64,000 nt of DNA from SAR324 cluster bacterium (GTDB lineage: Bacteria; SAR324; NAC60-12), in NCBI GenBank assembly GCA_028281495.1, contig JANQJU010000086.1, positions 42,307 through 106,306 of the forward strand, read 5' to 3'. Under the pieces are notes generated by a model, which saw nothing but the letters and a program-made list of their open reading frames with translations, was not told the DNA's origin and did not search any database. The first letter of the stretch is position 1. Each line of letters starts with the position of its first letter. Both the position numbers and the translations under genes were made by a program. Positions 32,717 to 47,700 of this stretch are shown piece after piece.

Positions 32717-35700
32717 ATGATATCTAACCAAAAAAAGAAGTTGTTTCCCTTGGCTTCGCCGCAGCTCGACATCTGGTTTGACCAGATGCTACTTCCTGAA
32801 AACCCTCAATATAATGTTGGCAGCTACACCCACATTGAGGGAGCGATCAATCCGATTTTGTTTGAATCAGCCGTGCAATATTTAGTGAACCATCATGATG
32901 CGCTGCGCATGCAGGTGGTTTTAGAAAATGATGCGTTTCCGCAGCAAATTTTTGTGGATAAAGTCGAGATCAAGCTTCCAATTCATGACTTTTCTCAAGC
33001 ACCCGATCCTCAACAAGCCGCCTTGACTTGGATGGAAGATCAAGTGGTACAACCCTTCCCTTTGGAAGGACATCGTTTATTTCGATTGGCTCTGCTTCGG
33101 CTGGGGGAAACGGATTTCCAATTTTTTTGTGTTGGCCATCACTTGATTGTTGATCGTTGGAGCCTCGCCTTGATGAGCACCCGATTGGGCGAAATCTACA
33201 CAGCCTTGGAACAGGGAAAAACACCGGATCTGGTAGCCCCGGCTTACCAAGATTTTGTGCAAGACGACCAGCGCTACCGAGAATCTTCGAGGTACACCGC
33301 TCATCGAAATTATTGGTTAGAAAAATATGCGCATCTTCCCGAACCTTTATTGGTAGCGCGGCATCCAACGCCATCGGGACTTTCTATGGCACCAAGTGAT
33401 CGTCAGGTGATGACGCTCAATCGGCTATTTTACAACCGTTTGAAAGACCTTGCGAAACGTTGTGATGTTTCTACCTTTCATTTAATTTTGGGAGCACTTT
33501 ATGTGTATTTGACTCGCACTTTACACATTGAAGAAGTGGTGATGGGCCTACCGATTTTGAATCGTCCTGGGACGACGTTCAAGAACACCGTAGGGTTATT
33601 TGTCAGTGTGAGTGCCGCCCGGTTTGATTTTGGTACCGACCTGAATTTTCAAACCTTGTTGCAGCGTATTGGGCGGGAATTGAAGAAAAATTATCGGAAT
33701 CAACGATTGCCGATCAGCGAACTGAACCGTGAACTCGGACTCCACAAATCGGGGCGCACGCGGCTCTACGACATCAGTGTATCTTATGAGAAACAGGACT
33801 TTGACGTCTCTTTTGATTCTTTTCAGAGTCGCACCAAAGCTCTGTTGAACCGTTACAAACCCAGCCCTTTGACGATCCATGTGCGTGAATTCCATGCGGA
33901 ACACGATGTCGACATCGATTTTATACACAACCTTGCCTATTTCGATCCCATCGAAATCGAACTCATGCAATCGCGCTTACAGCTGATTTTAGAGCATGTG
34001 CTGGATCATAGTGAAGCCCCCATCAATTCCATATCGCTTCTCACCAAATCCGAACAACAGCAATTGATCGCTTGGAATCAAACCCAAACCGACTTTCCCA
34101 AAGATCAAACATTGGCCCAATTGTTTGAGCAGCAGGTCGCGTCCATTCCGCATAAAATTGCGGTTCAGTATGGATCGGAGCAATTGAGCTATGAGGAATT
34201 AAATGCCCAGGCCAATCAGCTGGCCCATCATCTGATTTCCCTGGGAGTGGAAGCAGACACATTGGTCGGCATTTGTGCTGAACGTTCTTTGGAAATGGTG
34301 ATCGGAGCATTAGGAATTCTGAAAGCTGGAGGAGCTTATGTGCCCTTGGATCCAAATTATCCAGCCGAGCGTTTGAAAATCATGCTTCAAGATTCGGGTG
34401 CCAATATTGTGATTTGTCAACGTCATTTGCAGGAACGTTTGTCTATAGCCCAAGAGTTGGCTGCGAGCTTCACTATTGTGTGTTGGGATCACCCAGAACG
34501 GTTGTTCACCCACTACCCAACACAGAACCCGAGCCCTCGAAGTGAAGCACACCATCTAGCGCACGTCCTCTATACTTCGGGTTCAACGGGCCGCCCCAAA
34601 GGCGTGTGTATTCCGCAGAGTGCGGTGGTGCGTTTGGTCAAAAATACGAATTACATCGAGCTGACTCCAGAGGACAGCCTATCCCAGACGTCCAATACGT
34701 CTTTTGATGCTTCGACCTTTGAGATTTGGGGAAGCTTGTTGAATGGTGCTCGGTTGGTGGGGATTCCCAAGGAAGTGGTGTTGGCTCCTCATAAACTGGC
34801 CCAATATCTAAAAGACTATCAAATCAATACGGTGTTTTTAACGACGGCTCTGCTTCATCAAATTGCCCAAGAGCAGCCAGACTGTTTTAGAACGGTGAAA
34901 ACCGTAATGACCGGAGGAGAAAAGTTGGCCCCCCAATGGGCGGCTGCGATTTTGAATAACAATCCCCCTGAGCAATTGTTGAACGCTTATGGTCCCACTG
35001 AAAACACCACATATGCCACCTGGCATCGAGTGTGTTTGGAAGACACCCAGGGACCTTTCAAGACCATCCCAATTGGACGACCGATTGCAAACACGCAGAT
35101 CCACATTTTGGATGACCAGTACCAACCTCAACCCATCGGAGTTCCTGGAGAGCTTTGTATTGGTGGAGAGGGGTTAGCGAGGGGATATCTTCACCGCCCC
35201 GAACTCACCGCAGAAAAATTCATCGAATGCGAGGTATTGGGGAATACGGCCTCGGGACAGAAACAGAGACTGTATCGCACGGGAGATTTGGCCCGGTGGC
35301 TTCCCAATGGCACGATTGAGTTTTTAGGACGCCGTGACCATCAGGTCAAACTAAGTGGTTTTCGTATCGAGCTGGGAGAAATCGAAACCACGTTGTGCCA
35401 ACACGAATCGGTGAAAGATGCAGTGGTGATGCTGTATCCAGAAAATCCGCCCCGTCTTATCACGTATTTCACCTTAGTGGGGACATTAGACGAAGGTGTG
35501 GGCAGTTTACGAATTTGGCTCAAAGACCGCTTACCAGGATACATGATTCCTGCCAGCTTCACGGTGTTGGAACACATCCCCTTAACCCCCAATGGAAAAG
35601 TGGACCATGCTGCTTTGCCTGAACCTTTGTTCGTAGAGAATTCAGAGGGACAAACGGCTCCTCGAACCCCAGTTGAAGAACTATTGTTGGGCATCTGGTC

Positions 35701-38700
35701 TCAGCTTTTGCCTGCTTCATCCTTAGGCGTTCATACCAATTTTTTTGATGTGGGGGGGCAGTCGCTGTTGGCAGCTCAAGTGCTTTCCAGAATCCGAGAA
35801 GCTTTTCAGGTAGAAATCACGCTGCCGACTTTGTTTGAAATGCCTACAGTGGCCCAGTTGGCAAAGGTGGTCGAAAGCCAGCGCCAATTAGTGCCTCGGC
35901 TTCCTTTGAAACCATTTGCTCGCACAAGTGAAGGTTCCGAACCACTTTCCTTCGCGCAGCAAAGATTGTGGTTTCTGGATCGTCTGCACGGCGGAGGCAC
36001 TTACAACATTCCAATGGTCTTGGAGCTATGGGGGCCGTTGGATATCAATAAGCTTTTTCAGAGCATCAATGCGGTCGTGCAACGCCAAGAAAGTCTTCGT
36101 ACCAATTTTACGACCGTGGACGGTATGCCGCAGCAAGTGATTCATGCAGAACGGCACCTCTCTCTGCCATTCGTCGATTTACGTGAGGAGCCCGAATCGA
36201 CCCATGCCGCAGCGGTGAAGTATTGGGCTAACTGCGAAGCGGAAGGAGCCTTTGACCTTCAACAGGACTCTCTGTTGCGGTTGAGGCTCTTGCGTTTGTC
36301 CGATGCGGTGCCACGCCATTGCTCGGCGGATGTTCCAGGTGAACCTCGATCAGTAGAATCTCGATCAGTAGAATCTCGATCAGTAGAATCTCGATCAGTA
36401 GAACCTCGATCAGTAGAACCTCGATATGTATTGTTGTTGACATTACATCACATCATTGCCGACGGCTGGTCCTTAGGGGTGTTATTGCAGGAGTGGAGTG
36501 CTTTATATCAGTCGCAATCTTTGCCTGAATTACCCATTCAATATGCCGATTATGCTCGATGGCAACGAGAATGGTTTAGTGGCGAGCGACTGGCCAGTGA
36601 ATTGGATTATTGGAAACAACAACTCCACGGAATTCCGACGTTGCTCAATCTGCCGACCGATCATCCCCGACCCACCCGACAAACCTTCCATGGTGCCAGT
36701 ATATCAGTGGAAATTGCTACCGAGCTGACCGAGGCCTTACATCGCTTGAGCCGGGAAAACGGAGCAACGCTCTTCATGACCTTGCTGTCGGCATATATGC
36801 TCGTACTTTCGCGTTACAGTGGTCAAGACGACATCGTGGTAGGAACTCCGGCGGCCAATCGCTCCCAGCAAGAATTGGAACCTTTGATTGGTTTTTTTGT
36901 GAACACGCTGCCACTGCGAGGACGACTTTCTCCAGATCTTCCGTTCCGAGATTTTTTGCGACAGATCCGCAAAATTGCGTTGGAAGCCTACGCTCATCAA
37001 GACCTTCCGTTTGAACAACTAGTAGACGAACTGAACCCCGAGCGCAGCCTGAGTCATTCTCCCTTGTTTCAAGCCATGTTGGCCTTGCACAACGCCCCTT
37101 CGGAAATATTGACGTTGCCGGGGATAACGGGGCGTTCTGTAGAGATGGAAATGACCACCACCAAATTCGATATGACCCTCTTTCTCTCCGAACAGGAAGG
37201 TCGTTTGGTGGGACGCTTGAATTATAATTGCGATGTGTTTGAAGCCGGAACAATGCAGCGCTTGATGCAACATTTCCAAAACCTGCTGCAAGCTTGTGTG
37301 AAGCAGCCCGAAGGCCGGCTCTCGGAATTGCCCATGTTGACAGACGCTGAAACCCACACATTGTTGACTCAGTGGAGTCGGCCCCATGGTGATGAGCCGA
37401 TTCTTAGCAGGACACCGACGGCGAATCTGATCGAATTGTTCGAACATCAAGTGGAGCAAACCCCCCATCACACGGCGTTGGTGTTTGAACAGGAGTCCTT
37501 GACCTATCGGGAACTGAACGATCATGCCAACCGCTTGGCACATCGTTTGATTCGAGAGGGCGTGCGACCTGCCGCTCTCGTGGGGTTGTGTATGGAACGG
37601 TCTTTAGAAATGGTGGTGAGTATTATCGCCATTCTCAAAGCAGGGGGAACGTATGTGCCTCTAGATCCCACCATTCCTGAAGAGCGATTGGCCTTTATAT
37701 TGGAAGACACCCACATGTCCGTTTTGGTCATCCAACCCCCATTTCGCCAAAAACAGCCGTTTCTGCAACAGGCTGCCGAAGTGATTTTGGTACCTTATAC
37801 TTTGGAACAGGAATACGAAACGACTCACACTTCCAATCTGAAGCTCTCGATTCCAACGCATCAAGCGGCCTACATCATTTATACATCCGGTACCACGGGC
37901 CATCCCAAGGGAGTGATTGTCAGTCATCACAATGTCATCCGGCTATTCACCGCCACCGAGCATTGGTTTCACTTCAATTCACAGGATGTGTGGACTCTGT
38001 TCCATTCGTATGCCTTCGATGTGTCGGTCTGGGAAATCTGGGGGGCTTTGCTGCATGGTGGTAAATTGGTGGTTGTGCCTTATTTGGTCACTCGCTCTCC
38101 TGATCAATTCCGAAAACTGTTAGCTCGTGAACACGTCACGGTACTCAGTCAAACTCCCTCCGCCTTTTTGCCCTTGATTGCGGTCGAGACGTCTTTAAAG
38201 AATCACAACTCGTCGACCCAACCACCCGAACCCTTGAATCTACGTTTTGTAGTATTTGCCGGAGAGGCGTTGAATCTGGAAAGCCTCCGACCGTGGATGA
38301 ATCAGTATGGAGACGAAGCTCCCCAACTCATCAACATGTATGGAATCACAGAAACAACCGTCCATTCCACTTTTTATCGTGTGACTCATGACTCGTTGAA
38401 TCAACCGGGAAGCCTGATTGGAGTGCCGATACCTGACTTGGAAGTTTATATTTTGGATGCCCACCAGCAGCCCGTGCCAGTGGGAGTTCCTGGAGAATTG
38501 TATGTAGGAGGAGCAGGCGTGACCCAAGGGTATCTGAATCGTCCCGAACTCACGAACGCTCGATTTTTACCCCATCCCTTTGATCCGTCGTCAACCGCTC
38601 GTGTGTATAAATCCGGCGATTTGGTGCGGTTTTTACCCGATGGAGCCGGGGCGATGGAATATCTAGGGCGGATTGACACGCAAGTTCAATTGCGGGGGTT

Positions 38701-41700
38701 TCGTATCGAATTGGGAGAAATTGAAAATCAATTGTTGCGTCATGACGCCGTGAAAGAAGCTGTGGTGTTGGCGCATCAAGATACCTCGGGAGCGGTAGCA
38801 ACGGTTCGCGAATTGGTGGCCTATGTGGTCACAACCAAAGCCATTGATGTGAAAGCCTTGCGTCATCACCTGCAAAACAATCTGCCTGAGTATATGATTC
38901 CTGCGTATTTCGTACGCTTAGACCAACTGCCTTTGAATCATAATGGCAAAGTGGATCGACGGGTTTTAGCCAGTCTTCAGACTTTTGAAACCGTGGGGAA
39001 TTATCAGGCTCCCGAAACAGAGTTGGAAGCAGAGTTGGTCACGATCTGGAGTCCGTTCTTGAAGGTCACCCCGCTCAGCACCCGTGCCAACTTTTTTGAA
39101 GTGGGAGGCAATTCTCTCACCTTGGTCCAAGTGCATGCAGAAATCGACAAACGTTATCCCAACTTGGTGAGTTTGCCCGATCTGTTTGCCAAAGCGACAA
39201 TTGCCGATCTCGCTCATTTCATTGAACAACGTTCAACATCTCCGAAGCTTCGAAGAACAGCGCAGATCCCTTCAGAGGAAACCAACGTCACCCCCTCCGA
39301 CTCACAAGATATTGCGATCATTGGCATGGGACTCCACCTCGCAGATTACGACGATTTGGAAAGTTTTTGGCAGGATTTGGTCACTGCCAATGATCGGGTC
39401 GGCCCCCTTCCCGAAGGCCGCAAACACGATGCAGACGCTTTGTTGCAATGGCAAGGAATTGATCCACAAACCGTCCAGTATCGAGAGATGGCCTATCTTC
39501 ATGAAATCGACGGTTTCGATTATCGTTTTTTCCGATTGTCTCCGCGTGATTCAGAACTCATGGACCCTAATCAACGGCTGTTTTTGCAAACCGCCTGGAA
39601 GACCCTCGAACATGCCGGATATAGCGGAAGCCAACTCAAAGGAGAGCGAGTGGGAGTATTTCTGGGCATGGGAGCAGTTCGGGACTATGCACAAGTGGCA
39701 ACCCAAGTCGACCCCAACCATCGTGAGCAGATCTTTGCAAGCAATGTCCCTTCCAATATAGCCAGCCGCTTGTCTTACCTGCTGGATTGGCACGGACCCG
39801 TTTACATGACCGATACGGCTTGTTCGTCTTCACTCACCGCGCTGCATCTGGCATGCAAGGCGATTCACAATGACGAATGCCGAATCGCCTTAGTGGGAAC
39901 GGTGAAGACGACTTTGTTGCCTGTGCGAGGTCCCGCGATGGAAATCGAAGCTTCGGATGCTCGGACCCATGCGTTTGACGATGACTCTGATGGAACCGGA
40001 AGTGGAGAAGGCGTGATTGCAGTGATGCTCAAACCATTGCAACAGGCGGTGCAAGATCATGACACAATCCATGCTGTGATCAAAGGAAGCGCTGTGAATC
40101 ATGACGGCAGTTCTGCGGGAATGACGGTTCCCAATGCCGATGCCCAAGCCGATTTGGTGGAGCAAGCGTGGAAACAGTCAGGAGTGGATCCCCAAACAAT
40201 CCGGTTCATCGAGGCACACGGCACCGGAACGAAGATCGGCGATCCGATTGAAATCGATGGATTGAGCAAAGCTTTTGCCCGATACACCCATGAAACTCAA
40301 TTCTGTGCAGTGGGTTCCGTAAAAACCAATTTTGGTCATTTGGATAATGCCGCAGGTCTGTTGGGCTTGGTGAAATCCGTTTTGTGTTTGCAACACAAAA
40401 CAGTGCCTCCATTGCTCCATTTTCAAAAACCCAATCACAAGATCCCTTTTGTACAATCCGCTGTCTATCCGGCTGCCAAGATTGTCGATTTGAACTCGAT
40501 TAAAGGGCCGATCCGCTGTGGGGTCAGTTCATTTGGTCTGAGCGGGATCAATTGTCATGTGGTTTTGGAAGATGCGTCGTCTCTTCCTCAACCTGCCAAC
40601 GCCACCCGTGTATTCCGTACCTTTGAAAACAAACGCTGCTGGCTGAAACTGCCTTCGGTGCAGAGGCATCCCATTTCGATGCCGAGTCACCAACTCACGC
40701 CATCGGTTTTTGTGCAAGAATGCCGCACCGAACTTCCCGATCAAACAGTATATGCCTTGCGTCTCCATTCACAGGATGAGTGGGTTTTGCGCGAACATAA
40801 AGTAATGGGACAAGAAACCTTGGTCGGCACGGCTTATTTTCAACTGTTGTTTGAGGTTGCACGAAAGCAGGGGATTTCTGAGGGAGTGCGGATTCGTAAT
40901 TTAATGTGGCGGTCGCCTATGCAATTGCAAACCATTTGTGCAGAAGATGCGCAACCTTTGATTCGTGTGGAGACGAAGAAGCAGGAGTACACAGTCACCG
41001 TTCTCCAAAAGCTTCCCGATGCCACTTGGCAGCATTTTGGTACCGCGATTCTGAAAAGCGAGAAGCCGATTGAAACAGAAATCCGTGACGTGGCTGCCAT
41101 CATTCAACGTTGTGAATCGCAACCACTTCCTGAACTCGGGAGGAATTCCATCGTATCGGTCAGCAACCGGTGGCACTGCCTGAAACAAGTTTGGAAAAAT
41201 GAGAAGGAAATATTAGGCCATTTGCATCTGGAAACATCTTTTCAAGCCGACTTGGAACGCTTTGCATACCATCCCCCCTTATTGGATGTGGCTGTCAGTT
41301 TGGGGCTAGAGGCCTCTGGTTTTCTTCCAATGGCTTGTGCGCGAATAAGTTTGTTCCGAACTCTCCCTACCGAGATATACAGCCATGTCCAAAAACGGCC
41401 TTCCACCTCTCCAGAAATCCTACAGTGCGACATCACGTTGATGGATTGCGAAGGTTCTGTGGTAGCGTTGCTCGAAGGCTTTGCCTTCAAACGAGTACAA
41501 CCACCGTATCGTTTGTATGGCCTCCAATGGGTACAACAGGTGATTCAGTTAAACTCCTCAACCGATGTTCCTAAGGCTTCCGAGCAAAACGTCATGGTAA
41601 TTGGGCATCATGATGCTTTGGCGCATTGGCCCCAGGTTTCGTTTCCAGAGTCTTCGGCAGTAGCATCGGCATGGGTTCGGAAAACACAAAACTTCGTATT

Positions 41701-44700
41701 TGTGCCATCAGAAATGGCAGAACCCACTTTGAATTTATTACGCTTGGTCCAATGGTGGGTGAAAGAAAAAGTCAAAGATCGTCTGAATCTCCTCATTTTA
41801 GGGCATCACACCTTTTCAATCACAGGCAACGAATCTCAATTGCATCCGGAATACGCCACACTTGCAGGGATGGCCAAAGTCATCACTCGGGAACACTCCA
41901 ATCTGCAATGTTGCTTTGTGGACACCGATAGCAGCACCACGCCTGAGCAGATTTTGGAAGTCTGGGCAGAACGCGCGAACCATCCTATCGCCCTTCGGAA
42001 TGGGGCGTATTATGTAGAAACCACAGGGGACCTCGATCTACAAAATCGTGCAGCTTCGTTTCCGGTTCGATCCGGCGGAGTCTATCTGATTACCGGCGGT
42101 TTGGGCGGGATCGGACTAGCGATTGCTCAACATCTATCTCAACAGCATGCGGTGAAATTGGCTTTGGTGGGGCGAACTCCATTACCACCCCGAGATACCT
42201 GGGACAGCATTGTGAAGACAAGTTTGAGTAACGATGACGCGCAACAACGACCGCGTCTCAAACTATGTCAACAAATTCAAGCGATCCAAGCGTTAGAAGC
42301 GTCTGGAAGCGAGTGGATGATGCTGACTGCCGACGTATCCCAAATCCAAGCCATGGAAGCCGCCTTGCGCAAGATTCACGAGATATGGGGATCCGTAAAT
42401 GGCATATTCCATTGTGCAGGAGTGGCTGGGGATGGCTTCCTATTCAAAAAACAAGAAAGCACGTTTCAACAAGTCTTAGCGCCTAAAGTGAAGGGAACCC
42501 AGATCGTGGATCAATTAACCCGTTCTGACCGTCCTGACTTTATGGTGTTGTGTTCTTCCTTGACTGGTTTAGTAGGGGCTGCGGGACAAAGCGATTATAC
42601 GGCGGCGAATGCATTCTTGGATGCTTATGCCGCAGCTCGGCAACAAGCGGGTTTCCGCACGCTCAGCATCAATTGGCCTGCATGGCAAGAAACGGGGATG
42701 GCCTTCGACTGGGGGGTGGTGGATCGTCAACCCACATTACACACTCGTGATGCCTTGGATGCTCTACAACAGTTGGGAGCGTATTTCGGGACACAGGCCT
42801 TGGTTTTGGTCCCGCCGCAAACACCTGATATTTTGCCATTGGCACGTGTCTCAGAGGCTCCATTACAGAAAGCGGGCTTGAGTTCCGACGCCTTGGCAAC
42901 CCCGAAAACGATCTCTGGCGAAGGGTGGCCTTCTCCCAATGAGGAACCCGCAGTTTCGGATATCGAAATCAAGGGACGAGACGATAGCGCTTACACCGAA
43001 ATGGAAATCGTGTTGGCCCGAATTTGGTGTGAGATTCTGGGATATGACGAAATCGATATTGATGAAGGTTTTTACGATCTAGGTGGCGATTCCATGAATG
43101 CTTTGGAGATCAGCAACGCTATTGCAGAAAATTTGCAGTTGGATGTTTCGATTGATGAGCTGTTCACCTATCCCAGCATTCGCAAATATGTGGCCCATCT
43201 GGAAACTTCCAACATTCACGCCAATGCCAAAGACCACCAACCCATTCAGCGTTTAGCTCCCCAGCAGGACTATCCCGTATCTGCGGCTCAACGTCGGATT
43301 TATATTTTGTGGGAAATGGCCAAAGACAGCACCGGGTTCAACTTGCCTAAAGTGATGTATGTCCAAGGCCATCTGGAGCTTCCCCGCTTAGAACAAGCGT
43401 TCCACCAATTGATTGCCCGTCATTCTTCCTTACGCACCTCCTTTGCGATGAATCAGGATCAATTGGTGCAAATAGTGGCAGAAGAAGCTCCCTTTACCCT
43501 CCGCCATAAACAGTTGGAACAGGAAGCATTGGCAGGCCATATCCAGCAATTTTCGAGACCGTTTGACTTAAGCCAAGCCCCTTTGTTTCGAGCAGAAGTG
43601 GTGACAGTGGCCTCCGGTCCCACTGTGTTGATGTATGATGTTCATCACAGTGTCTCTGATGCGATGTCGGTGAATATTTTATCAAAAGAATTGGTCTCGC
43701 TTTATCAGCAAGAATCCCTTCCTGAGTTACCCTTCACCTATGCCGACTTTGCTGTGTGGCAGCATGAACAATTGGTGTCTGAGAAAGCGGAGGAGGATCG
43801 AGCGTATTGGCTACAACAGCTTTCGGGGAATCTGCCCGTCTTGGATTTGCCTCTAGACTTTTCCCGTCCACCAGTCATGACCCATGCTGGAGATGTGGTC
43901 AGGTTTGAGGTGGATACTGACCTCCTCAACCAAGTCCGGCACTATGCATCCAACCAGGAAACTACCCCTTTTGTCATATTTCTAGCTGCATTTTATATCC
44001 TGCTGCATCGTTACTCGCGCCAAGACGATATCATCATTGCGGTTGCAGACAGTGGGAGAGCAGCTCCGGGCTTAGAGCAACTGGTGGGGATGTTCATCAA
44101 TACTCTGCCGTTGCGAGCCTATCCTCAATCTCAAAAACGGTTGTCCACATTTTTAGAAGAAACGAAATCCTTGTTTCTCCAAGGGTATGCCCATCGGAGT
44201 TACCCTTTTGATCAGTTGGTTCGGGAGCTGGATTTGCCTCGCGATCTTAGCCGGAATCCAATCACGGATATCAGCTTTTCCTATATGAATTTTGAACAGG
44301 CCGAGATTGATCAGCCCGGTCTGACATTCCAACCCTACTTGGACAAAGTCAAAGATTCGACCAAGCTCGATTGCAGCATTTTTGCGACCGAAATGAAGGA
44401 TCGCGTGCATTTTGCTCTGGAATACTATTCCTCCATTTTCAGTCACCAAACGATGCAAACCTTGGGGGAACGTTGGCTGACACTCGTGCAGCAGATGGTG
44501 AGTGGGGACGATCCGACTCTCGCGGAAATTTCCCTCTTTTTGCCTCAAGAAAGCGAGCAACTGCGACACGCCTTCAATGCTTCTGCAAGTCCTTATCCAC
44601 GTGATCTGAATTTAGCCGTATTATATGAGCAACAATGTGAGGCCCGTCCTGATAAAATGGCAGTTGTCACCCCTTCCGTAGAACTGACTTATCGAGCATT

Positions 44701-47700
44701 GAATCACCGAGCCAACTACCTGGGTTGCCGTTTGCAGAACGACTATGGCGTGCAACCGGGAGACCGGGTGATGATCCTGATGCAACCCAGTGAGTGGTGG
44801 CTCGCCACTCTGTTGGGAATTTTGAAAATTGGGGCGGTGTGTGTGCCGATCCATGCGCAATTCCCCAAAGATCGGGTGCAGTTTATCGCAGGAGACACTC
44901 AGGCTCGGGTGATTGTGACCGATGCAGCGCACTGGAGCGAAGTCGAACAGAACTATCCGAATTTGGCCACGTTGGTCACTGGCCTCAACGGCTATCGGGA
45001 GGATACGGATTACTCTTACCGTCCAGGAGAAACTCAAGGTCAAGATCCTGCGTTTATCTTGTATACGTCCGGCTCAACCGGGGTGCCGAAAGGGGTATTG
45101 TTGTCCCATCGAACAGCCTCTCGAACGGCCTTCAATACTTACTTGGTGACTCTACATGAGACGGATCGCATGTTACAAACTACGGCGATCTCTTTTGATG
45201 TGTCGACCTATGAAGTTTGGGGGACTTTGCTCAATGGAGCCACGCTGTATATCCCCGAAGACCGTGCTTTGTTGGATGCTAAGATCCTCAAGCGATGGAT
45301 CTCTCAACATCAAATCACCTGCATGTTCCTCACCACTACTTTTTTCCATCAGCATGTAGACGCCGCAGTAGACACATTCCAAGGCTTGCGTTTCCTTCTT
45401 GTCGGCGGAGAGAAGATGCTGACGGCAGCTGCCAATCGTTTCTATCAGGCCTTGCCCCATACGCAATTGATCAATATTTACGGTCCGACTGAAAATATGG
45501 TGGCAGTGACCTTTTTTCCGGTCGAATCTGAGGTCATCGGAGAGGTGCCACTAGGCAAGCCGATTTCGAATACCAAAGTGTATGTTCTGGATGAGCAACA
45601 GAAATTATTACCGCCTGGCTTTGTGGGAGAAATTTGTAGTGGCGGCGATGGACTGGCCGATGGCTACTGGAATCGCCCTGACCTGACTAAAGAACGATTC
45701 ATTGAAGATCCCTTTCAACCTGGCACACAGCTTTACCGGACGGGTGATTTGGGACGAATTCGGGTGGATGGTTTCTTGGAGTTTTGGGGACGCAAAGACA
45801 ATCAAATCAAGCTTCGTGGCAACCGGATTGAGCTGGATGAAGTAGAGTCTGTGATGATGGCCCACCCTACTGTGGAACTGGCAGCAGTGAAGCTACACCC
45901 TCAAGGACATGAATTAGTGGGGTACTACACCCACGTAGAAGGTTTAGAAATAGAAGATTTCCGACAATTTCTCCGATCCAAACTACCTGAGTTTATGGTT
46001 CCTGGAACCTTGATGCCGTTAGATGTCATGCCCCGGACTGCCACAGGAAAAATCGACCGTCAGCATTTACCAGAAGCGGATCTCCCACAACGCGACACTC
46101 AAAAGACCTTCCGTCCTCCACGCACACCTGTGGAAAAAATGGTGGCCGAGGTGTGGGCCGAAATTCTTCGGGTACCCGATGTCAGCATCAATGATAATTT
46201 TTTTGATCTAGGCGGGCATTCATTGATGGCTACTCAGGTGATTTCCCGGTTGAATGGTTTGTTGAATTTGGATTTGTCAGTACGCACGCTTTTCCTCTGC
46301 CCCGTGCTTGCCGACTTGTGTGAGAATATCACTACCACTCCAGCTCCAGACGGAGGGAATCCGACGGTTGAACCTTTGCACCGTCTTGCTGAACGACCCG
46401 ATCCTCTGCCCTTATCTTTTGCTCAAGAGCGGCTGTGGTTCTTGGACCGATTGGTCCCGGATAACCCTTTCTACAATATGGTCAGCTCGATGATGTTGAG
46501 GGGACCTCTGCGAGTGGAAGGGTTGCAGCAAAGTGTCCAAATCATTGTCGACCGCCATGAATCCCTCCGAACCCGTTTCATCGATCAACAAGGAGTGCCT
46601 CAACAAGTGATTGCCCCCATACTCTCCATTGCTTGCCCGTTGACGGATCTTCAAAATTTGGAGCCTTCCAAACGTCGCCCTACTGCGAAAGCCCATCTGT
46701 TGCAGGAAGCTCAATATTCCTTTGATTTAGCAAAGGGGCCTTTGATTCGGATGTCGTTGGTACGGTTTTCCGAATCGGAGCATTTGTTCGTGATGGTGTT
46801 GCACCACATCATTTCGGATGGCTGGTCGATGGGCCGACTCTTCCAAGAGTTGAGCACGATTTACTCAGCATTGAGTCAGGAAGAAAAACCAAAGCTACCC
46901 CAATTGCCAGTGCAATATGCAGATTTTGCAATATGGCAACGTCGTTATCTGGCGGGGGCTGAATTGGATCGTCAATTGGCCTATTGGCAACACCAGTTAG
47001 CCGACGTACCTATCTTGCAGCTTCCCACAGATCGTCCTCGGCCTGCGGTTCAAAGTTATCGAGGTGGCGTGGAATCGTTTGAGGTGTCTGCTGAATGTCT
47101 CCAGCAATTGCGTCAAATCACTCAACAAGCCGGAGGCAGCCTCTACATGACGTTGCTTGCGGTGTTTGCTGTTTTGCTGTCCCGCTACAGCAACCAAGAT
47201 GAGATTGTGATCGGATCACCGATTGCCAATCGCAATCGCCGAGAAATTGAATCCCTCATTGGATTTTTTGTGAACAACTTGGTGTTTCGGCTGAACCTCG
47301 CTGGCAATCCCTCTTTTGAAAGTTTCCTGACCCAAGTACGAGATTGCGCGTTGGAAGCGTTTCATCATCAAGACATCCCCTTTGAAAAGATTGTGGAAGT
47401 GTTGCAACCCGAACGGGATATGAGCCGCACCCCCATCACTCAGGTCAGCATGGCCTTGCAGAATGCCCCGTTATCGCCTCTGGATTTTCCAGACTTGGAA
47501 GTGACTGGATTCCCCTTAGCTCACTGCACCGTGCGTTTTGATCTGGAGCTGGAATTTTGGGAGATGAAAGAAAATGCCCCCAAAGCTCCCAATGGTTTGC
47601 TGGGGCATTTACGCTATAGCGTGGACCTGTTTGATGCCACCACGATTCGACGCATGGTGGGGCATTTGCAGAACCTGTTGCAAGCGGTGGCTGCTCAGTT

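Noticed and set aside
36346..36420. CRISPR-like repeats
   Set aside because: Units are contiguous without spacers, only 15 bp long and inside a coding frame.
40585..43000. Hidden acyltransferase or enoylreductase in the PKS module
   Set aside because: No GHSxG serine motif and no ER nucleotide-binding pattern was found; the 41500-42060 stretch fits the structural half of the KR.
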